Part shown: positions 7,657 to 11,415 of the stretch, in pieces | How positions within the stretch are numbered: the stretch's first letter is position 1 | Layout: every line of letters begins with the position of its first letter | NCBI GenBank assembly: GCA_949346185.1 | Contig: CASGVX010000039.1 | Location: 1 to 11,415, forward strand | From: an uncultured Lachnospiraceae bacterium | Lineage (GTDB): Bacteria > Bacillota > Clostridia > Lachnospirales > Lachnospiraceae | Reading direction: 5' to 3' | Length of the DNA: 11,415 nt | Notes under the pieces: model-generated | What the model was told of the DNA's origin: nothing | What the model saw: only the letters and a program-made list of their open reading frames with translations | Database searches by the model: none | Program-made: the position numbers and the translations under genes

Positions 7657-9447
7657 ATGGGGAGCTGGTTAGTCATGGACGAGAATAAAAATTTGGAAGA
7701 TCTATATGAGCAATTAATTAGTAATATTCGTATGTATCATCCCATTGCGGATGACAATGGCATGATCAGAAAGGCATTTGAGGTTGCCAGAGATGCCCAT
7801 GCGGGACAATATAGAAAATCAGGCGAGCCTTTTATCATGCATCCGCTCTGCGTTGCCATGATTCTGTCGGAACTGAGGCTGGACAAGGAGACGATTATTG
7901 CTGCAATCCTGCATGATGTTGTGGAGGATACGGAGGTTTCAAGCCAGACCATTCAGGAGCAATTCGGGCAAGAGGTGATGTTTCTGGTGGAAGGCGTTAC
8001 GAAGCTGACGGCATTTTCCAATGACAGTTCTAAGGAGGAAATGAAGCTGGAAAGCTTTCGGAAATTAATTCTGGCAATGGCGGAAGATATCCGGGTCATT
8101 ATTATAAAGCTTGCGGATCGGCTCCATAATATGCGGACGCTGCAATATCAAAAGCATATGAAGCAGATAGAAATCGCCAGCGAGACCATGGATTTATATT
8201 CCCCCATTGCGCAGAGATTGGGAATCTCTATCTTGAGCACGGAGTTAGAAGATTTGTCTTTTTCCTATCTGTATCCCCAGGGTCTTGCGGAAATCAGAGA
8301 CAATATCAATACGGTAAGGCAGAAGAAAAAAATGGCGCCCGTGCTGAGAGAGGTGAGTCTGGGATTGGATGACGCTGGCGTGCTCTATCAGATTCGGTAT
8401 GAGATGAAGCATCTATTTAGCATCTATCGGAAAATGATTAATGGAAAGAAAACCTTGGACGAGATGTACGATATCGGGGCAGTGAAATTGACGGTCAATT
8501 CCGTGCGGGACTGCTATATTGCATTGGGCATCCTGCACAATCTTTTTAAACCAGTTCCAGACCGGATAAAAGACTACATCGCCATGCCAAAGGAGAATAT
8601 GTATCAGGCAATCCATACGACGCTGATCTCTAGGAATGGAAACAAGTTCGAGGTTCAGATTAAGACCAAGGAGATGGAGGATCAGGCCAAATACGGCGTG
8701 CTGGCCAATTGGAAGTATGGCGTCCATATGGTGGATGCGAAGGAGATTAGCAAGAGCCAGCGCGAGAAGTCTATCTGGCTCAAGCAGATTCTGGAATGGC
8801 AGCGGGATGTGACGGACAATGCGGAATTTATTGATTTGGTAAAATGTGATTTCGATCTGTTTTCGGAGACGATTCTGTGCTTTACGCCCAAAGGAGATGC
8901 TAAGCGTCTGCAGAATGGTTCCACCATCGTGGATTTTGCATATTCTGTAAGTAGCGATATAGGAAACAGCCTCGTGGGCGCTTATGTGAATGGAAAGAGC
9001 GAGGATTTCGATTATGTTTTGCACAATGGAGATGTGATCGAGATTGCCACGTCGCAGGAGGGATCCGAGCCTAGGGAGGAGTGGCTGGGATTTGTGCAGA
9101 CTGCCAATGCGAGAAATGGGATTAAGAAGTGGCTGCGCAGTTCCCAGATACGTTCTGCTTCCCAAGAGGATGAGGACGCCGGGAACCTTTCGGATGAGGT
9201 GGATTCTGCTGGGTATTCCGGGAATATTGACATTACCTTTGAGGAAGATGGGGGGGATGAGCGCATGCTGTCGGTGCTCACCTATATCATTTCTAGAAAA
9301 AAGAGGATTAAGAGGATAGATTACAGCCAGAGGGATGACAGCATGCGCGTGACAATCCTTGTGAACAGCCGGATGGAATTGGAGCGGATGATCGACGAGA
9401 TACAGGGGATGCATGGGGTGGAGTATGCCATGAGGGGCGGGAGGTAG
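7657..9447 (+). CDS. RelA/SpoT-homologue (p)ppGpp synthetase/hydrolase with reduced C-terminal half
   Basis: Stringent-response enzyme that makes and degrades (p)ppGpp. In 596 residues: an HD hydrolase domain (about 30-200) with His62, HD 86-87, ED 90-91 and Asp154 all present; a synthetase domain (about 240-355) with YRKM, Asp272, RIKD (303-306, the RxKD form of bifunctional enzymes) and Glu332; TGS at about 401-465; a short conserved WLGFVQTANAR-x-x-IKKWLR segment; an acidic linker (about 500-535); and an ACT-like end. Usual long Rel proteins have roughly 730-770 residues, so the helical and zinc-finger/RRM-side middle of the C-terminal region is missing. The TGS His of the AYxIH motif is Ser432. 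The start is ambiguous: ATG 7657 (weak site, perhaps coupled to the leader peptide) or ATG 7675 (GGGGAG 10 bases upstream, 590 residues). Family certain; it may be a second, specialised paralogue. Confidence 0.94.
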   Translation: MGSWLVMDENKNLEDLYEQLISNIRMYHPIADDNGMIRKAFEVARDAHAGQYRKSGEPFIMHPLCVAMILSELRLDKETIIAAILHDVVEDTEVSSQTIQEQFGQEVMFLVEGVTKLTAFSNDSSKEEMKLESFRKLILAMAEDIRVIIIKLADRLHNMRTLQYQKHMKQIEIASETMDLYSPIAQRLGISILSTELEDLSFSYLYPQGLAEIRDNINTVRQKKKMAPVLREVSLGLDDAGVLYQIRYEMKHLFSIYRKMINGKKTLDEMYDIGAVKLTVNSVRDCYIALGILHNLFKPVPDRIKDYIAMPKENMYQAIHTTLISRNGNKFEVQIKTKEMEDQAKYGVLANWKYGVHMVDAKEISKSQREKSIWLKQILEWQRDVTDNAEFIDLVKCDFDLFSETILCFTPKGDAKRLQNGSTIVDFAYSVSSDIGNSLVGAYVNGKSEDFDYVLHNGDVIEIATSQEGSEPREEWLGFVQTANARNGIKKWLRSSQIRSASQEDEDAGNLSDEVDSAGYSGNIDITFEEDGGDERMLSVLTYIISRKKRIKRIDYSQRDDSMRVTILVNSRMELERMIDEIQGMHGVEYAMRGGR

Positions 9448-9455
9448 CGTAGAAT

Positions 9456-9461
9456 AGGAGG
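9456..9461 (+). promoter_or_regulatory. Ribosome binding site for the PAP2 phosphatase
   Basis: AGGAGG at 9456-9461 stands 7 bases before ATG 9469, favouring that start over an in-frame GTG at 9463 that is only one base away from the site. Confidence 0.7.
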
Positions 9462-9468
9462 AGTGAAA

Positions 9469-10014
9469 ATGGATGGAGCAATCTTATTATGGATACAGGA
9501 ATACATAAGGAATCCCATGCTCACCCCGATCATGAAGGTGATTACTGCCCTGGGTGATGCAGGGATATTCTGGATTCTGGTGGCGATTCTGTGTCTCTGC
9601 ATCAAGAAAACTAGGAAAGCGGGAGCGACGATTGTCTTGGCGCTGCTTTTCTCCCTGATTGTGAACAATGGCATCTTAAAGAACGCAGTAGCCCGGATTC
9701 GGCCTTACGAGGTGGTTGACGGTCTGCAATGTCTGGTGGGAAGGGCAGTGGATTTTTCCTTTCCATCGGGGCACAGCGGCTCGTCCTTTGCTGCCGCCAC
9801 GGTGATTGCCTATCTGTTTCCGAAGAAATATGGTGTGCCGGCGGTGATTTTGGCGGCGCTGATTGCCTTTTCCAGATTATATGTGGGGATTCATTATCCC
9901 ACGGACGTGCTGGTGGGAATCCTGGATGGAATCTTGCTGGGAGGGCTGGCTGTCTGGTGGAATCCTTTCCGTGCAGAGAAACTATCTGCCAATCATTTGA
10001 ATCCTTATGAATAG
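9469..10014 (+). CDS. PAP2-family membrane phosphatase
   Basis: A 181-residue integral membrane phosphatase of the PAP2/BcrC-PgpB superfamily, which removes phosphate from lipid phosphates or pyrophosphates such as undecaprenyl pyrophosphate. All three signature motifs are present: K-x6-RP at 71-79, PSGH at 99-102, and SR-x5-H-x3-D with Arg136, His142 and Asp146. Hydrophobic segments lie at about 31-46, 51-67, 102-118, 121-140 and 147-164, with catalytic motifs near the outer face as usual in the family. The gene begins 21 bases after the RSH stop with its own strong ribosome binding site, so the two are probably one operon. The substrate cannot be fixed from sequence; undecaprenyl-PP recycling is the favoured guess, with phosphatidylglycerophosphate as an alternative. 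Confidence 0.92.
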   Translation: MDGAILLWIQEYIRNPMLTPIMKVITALGDAGIFWILVAILCLCIKKTRKAGATIVLALLFSLIVNNGILKNAVARIRPYEVVDGLQCLVGRAVDFSFPSGHSGSSFAAATVIAYLFPKKYGVPAVILAALIAFSRLYVGIHYPTDVLVGILDGILLGGLAVWWNPFRAEKLSANHLNPYE

Positions 10015-10087
10015 TAGGGAATGGGCGTTTCCCTGCGAGGGGAAGAATGGCTGTGAATGGAAACGAATGGTGGCAATACTGCGTTCG

Positions 10088-11415
10088 TTAGGAAATGATT
10101 TTTGACAGCAGTTCCAGAGTTTTGGGAATATCTTCTCTGGCAATGCCGGAATAGTTAAATACCAGCATATGATCCGGGATATTTTCCTCAGTATCGAAAT
10201 AATATTGGGAAAGGAATGACAGGTGCACGCCATGGGATTTGGCGGCGGCAGTCATTTCCTCGTCAGAGAGAGTGGTGTTGACTTCCAGCAGAAAATGGAG
10301 TCCTGCATTTTCCTCGTATATGTGGATACGGGGGGAGAGGGGGCTTTTTTTTAGTGCGGATAATAGATCGTCACGGATGGTTTTATAATGGGTACGCATG
10401 CGGTTGATGTGCTTCTCGAAGTATCCTTGGGAGAGGAAATGTGCCAGGGTATACTGTTCAAAATTGGATACGGTGCAGGAGTAAAACTGCATGTGCTGAT
10501 AAAATCTCTGTAGAAGATGCTTTGGCAGCACCATGTAGCCTAGGCGGATGGTGGAGGACAGGGTTTTCGTGAAGGTGTTGACATAGATGACCCGGTCTGA
10601 CATGTCGATGCTCTGCATGGTGGGGATGGGTTTTCCGGTCATGCGAAATTCCGAATCGTAATCATCCTCTATGATATATCTCTCCGGAGCCTTGGTGGAC
10701 CATGCCAGAAGCTCGTAGCGGCGGCTGATGGCGGTAACTTTTCCCGTGGGGAAGTGGTGGGAGGGGGAGATGTGGGCCACATTGGCATGGACTGCCTCCA
10801 GGGAGGCAGGGTTCATTCCCTGGTCGTCGGAGAGGATGGGATGGCAGATAACCCGGTTGCTGTGGTACACTTTTGCCAATTTCCGGTAGCTGGGGTTTTC
10901 GATGGCATATATTTTCTCATAGCCCAGAAACTGTATAATCAGCCCATAGAGGTATTCCGTGCCCGCTCCCACGATGATTTGCTCCGGGGCTACCTCCATT
11001 CCCCGGAATGCTTTCAGGTGGCTGGCGATGGCGGCACGAAGTTCTAGGATTCCCCCGCAGGGCGGGGTGGTCATCAGTTCCTCCCGCTTTTGGGAGAGGG
11101 TTTCCCGAATGATTTTTGTCCAGATGGAGAAGGGGAAGTTGTCTGGGTGGGTTTTATTGTTTACCAGATCTATCTCGTATTTTTTTTCTGATAGGGGCTG
11201 TTCAGGCACGGGGACATCTGCCGGAAAAGATACTTCCTCCGGGCGGGAGAGTTCCATGACAAAGAAGCCTCGTTTTGGCTGGGAGTAGATATATCCCTCT
11301 GACTGCAACTGGCCATAGGCATTTTCTACGGTAATGGTGCTGATGCCTAGGTTTTTGGCGAAGGTTCTCTTGGAGGGGAGTTTCGTATCTTTCTGCAGTT
11401 TTCCAGTTAAGATAT
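10088..11415 (-). CDS. MocR-type regulator (GntR winged helix fused to PLP aminotransferase domain), N-terminus cut by window
   Basis: Transcription factor of the GntR/MocR class, in which a fold-type I aminotransferase domain senses PLP or an amino compound. The minus-strand frame stays open to the window edge. Its first visible residues (TGKL...LPSKRTFAKNLGIS-x-x-TVENAY) are the winged-helix DNA-binding domain, so only the extreme N-terminus is missing. A linker follows, then the aminotransferase domain with ISPSHHFPTG, IIEDDYDSEF and TFTKTLSSTIRLGY; the PLP-binding Lys is encoded at 10565-10567. The stop is TAA (minus strand) at 10088-10090. It converges on the PAP2 gene with 73 bases between them. 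Its target, often a divergent gene in this family, would lie beyond the right end. PdxR is one possible identity but nothing here shows it. Confidence 0.94.
   Translation of the reverse strand, partial: ILTGKLQKDTKLPSKRTFAKNLGISTITVENAYGQLQSEGYIYSQPKRGFFVMELSRPEEVSFPADVPVPEQPLSEKKYEIDLVNNKTHPDNFPFSIWTKIIRETLSQKREELMTTPPCGGILELRAAIASHLKAFRGMEVAPEQIIVGAGTEYLYGLIIQFLGYEKIYAIENPSYRKLAKVYHSNRVICHPILSDDQGMNPASLEAVHANVAHISPSHHFPTGKVTAISRRYELLAWSTKAPERYIIEDDYDSEFRMTGKPIPTMQSIDMSDRVIYVNTFTKTLSSTIRLGYMVLPKHLLQRFYQHMQFYSCTVSNFEQYTLAHFLSQGYFEKHINRMRTHYKTIRDDLLSALKKSPLSPRIHIYEENAGLHFLLEVNTTLSDEEMTAAAKSHGVHLSFLSQYYFDTEENIPDHMLVFNYSGIAREDIPKTLELLSKIIS

Noticed and set aside
8413..9414. Minus-strand open frame (about 333 codons) opposite the RSH gene
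   Set aside because: Complement of strongly conserved RelA/SpoT coding sequence; no recognisable domain.
10017..10033. Small inverted repeat GGGAA / TTCCC between the convergent PAP2 and MocR genes
   Set aside because: Only 5 base pairs with a 7-base loop and no T-run on either strand, so I do not call it an intrinsic terminator.
1..11415. Search for insertion sequences, CRISPR repeats, toxin-antitoxin pairs, tRNAs or other RNA genes
   Set aside because: No transposase, terminal inverted repeats, regularly spaced repeats or RNA-like folds were seen; gene packing leaves no gap over about 105 bases.

Overview
The window looks like chromosomal DNA of a Gram-positive clostridium, most likely a Lachnospiraceae member. 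This is inferred from protein style (a class A PBP with a long coiled-coil tail, a BspA-type leucine-rich repeat protein beside a VWA/AAA+ pair, a two-domain RNase H1), strong AGGAGG-type ribosome binding sites and tight gene packing. I see no mobile element, CRISPR array, tRNA or rRNA, and no gene-free stretch over about 105 bases.

Layout: (1) 1-2466, a class A penicillin-binding protein whose N-terminus lies outside the window, followed after about 30 bases by a small two-helix membrane protein (2498-2887). (2) 2968-6822, a tightly packed three-gene cassette: a leucine-rich-repeat protein, a DUF2201-type protein with a degenerate zincin motif plus an intact MIDAS VWA domain, and a MoxR/AAA_5-type AAA+ ATPase. 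The genes overlap (20 and 4 bases), which implies co-expression. RNase H1 follows after a short gap (6880-7551). (3) 7552-7656, an intergenic leader with an extended -10 promoter and a tiny open frame, then a (p)ppGpp synthetase/hydrolase that lacks the middle of the usual C-terminal region (7657-9447) and a PAP2-family phosphatase 21 bases downstream (9469-10014). (4) A convergent MocR/GntR-aminotransferase regulator on the minus strand (10088-11415), whose N-terminus runs off the window.

Functionally the window mixes cell-envelope synthesis (PBP, and a PAP2 phosphatase that may recycle undecaprenyl pyrophosphate), stringent-response signalling (RSH protein), RNA:DNA hybrid removal (RNase H1) and a poorly characterised MoxR-VWA remodelling module. 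The most interesting items are the LRR/VWA/AAA+ cassette, the unusual RSH architecture with a substituted TGS histidine, and the possible translational coupling of RSH to an 8-codon leader peptide. G exceeds C on the plus strand even where the gene lies on the minus strand, so the plus strand is probably the leading strand of replication.
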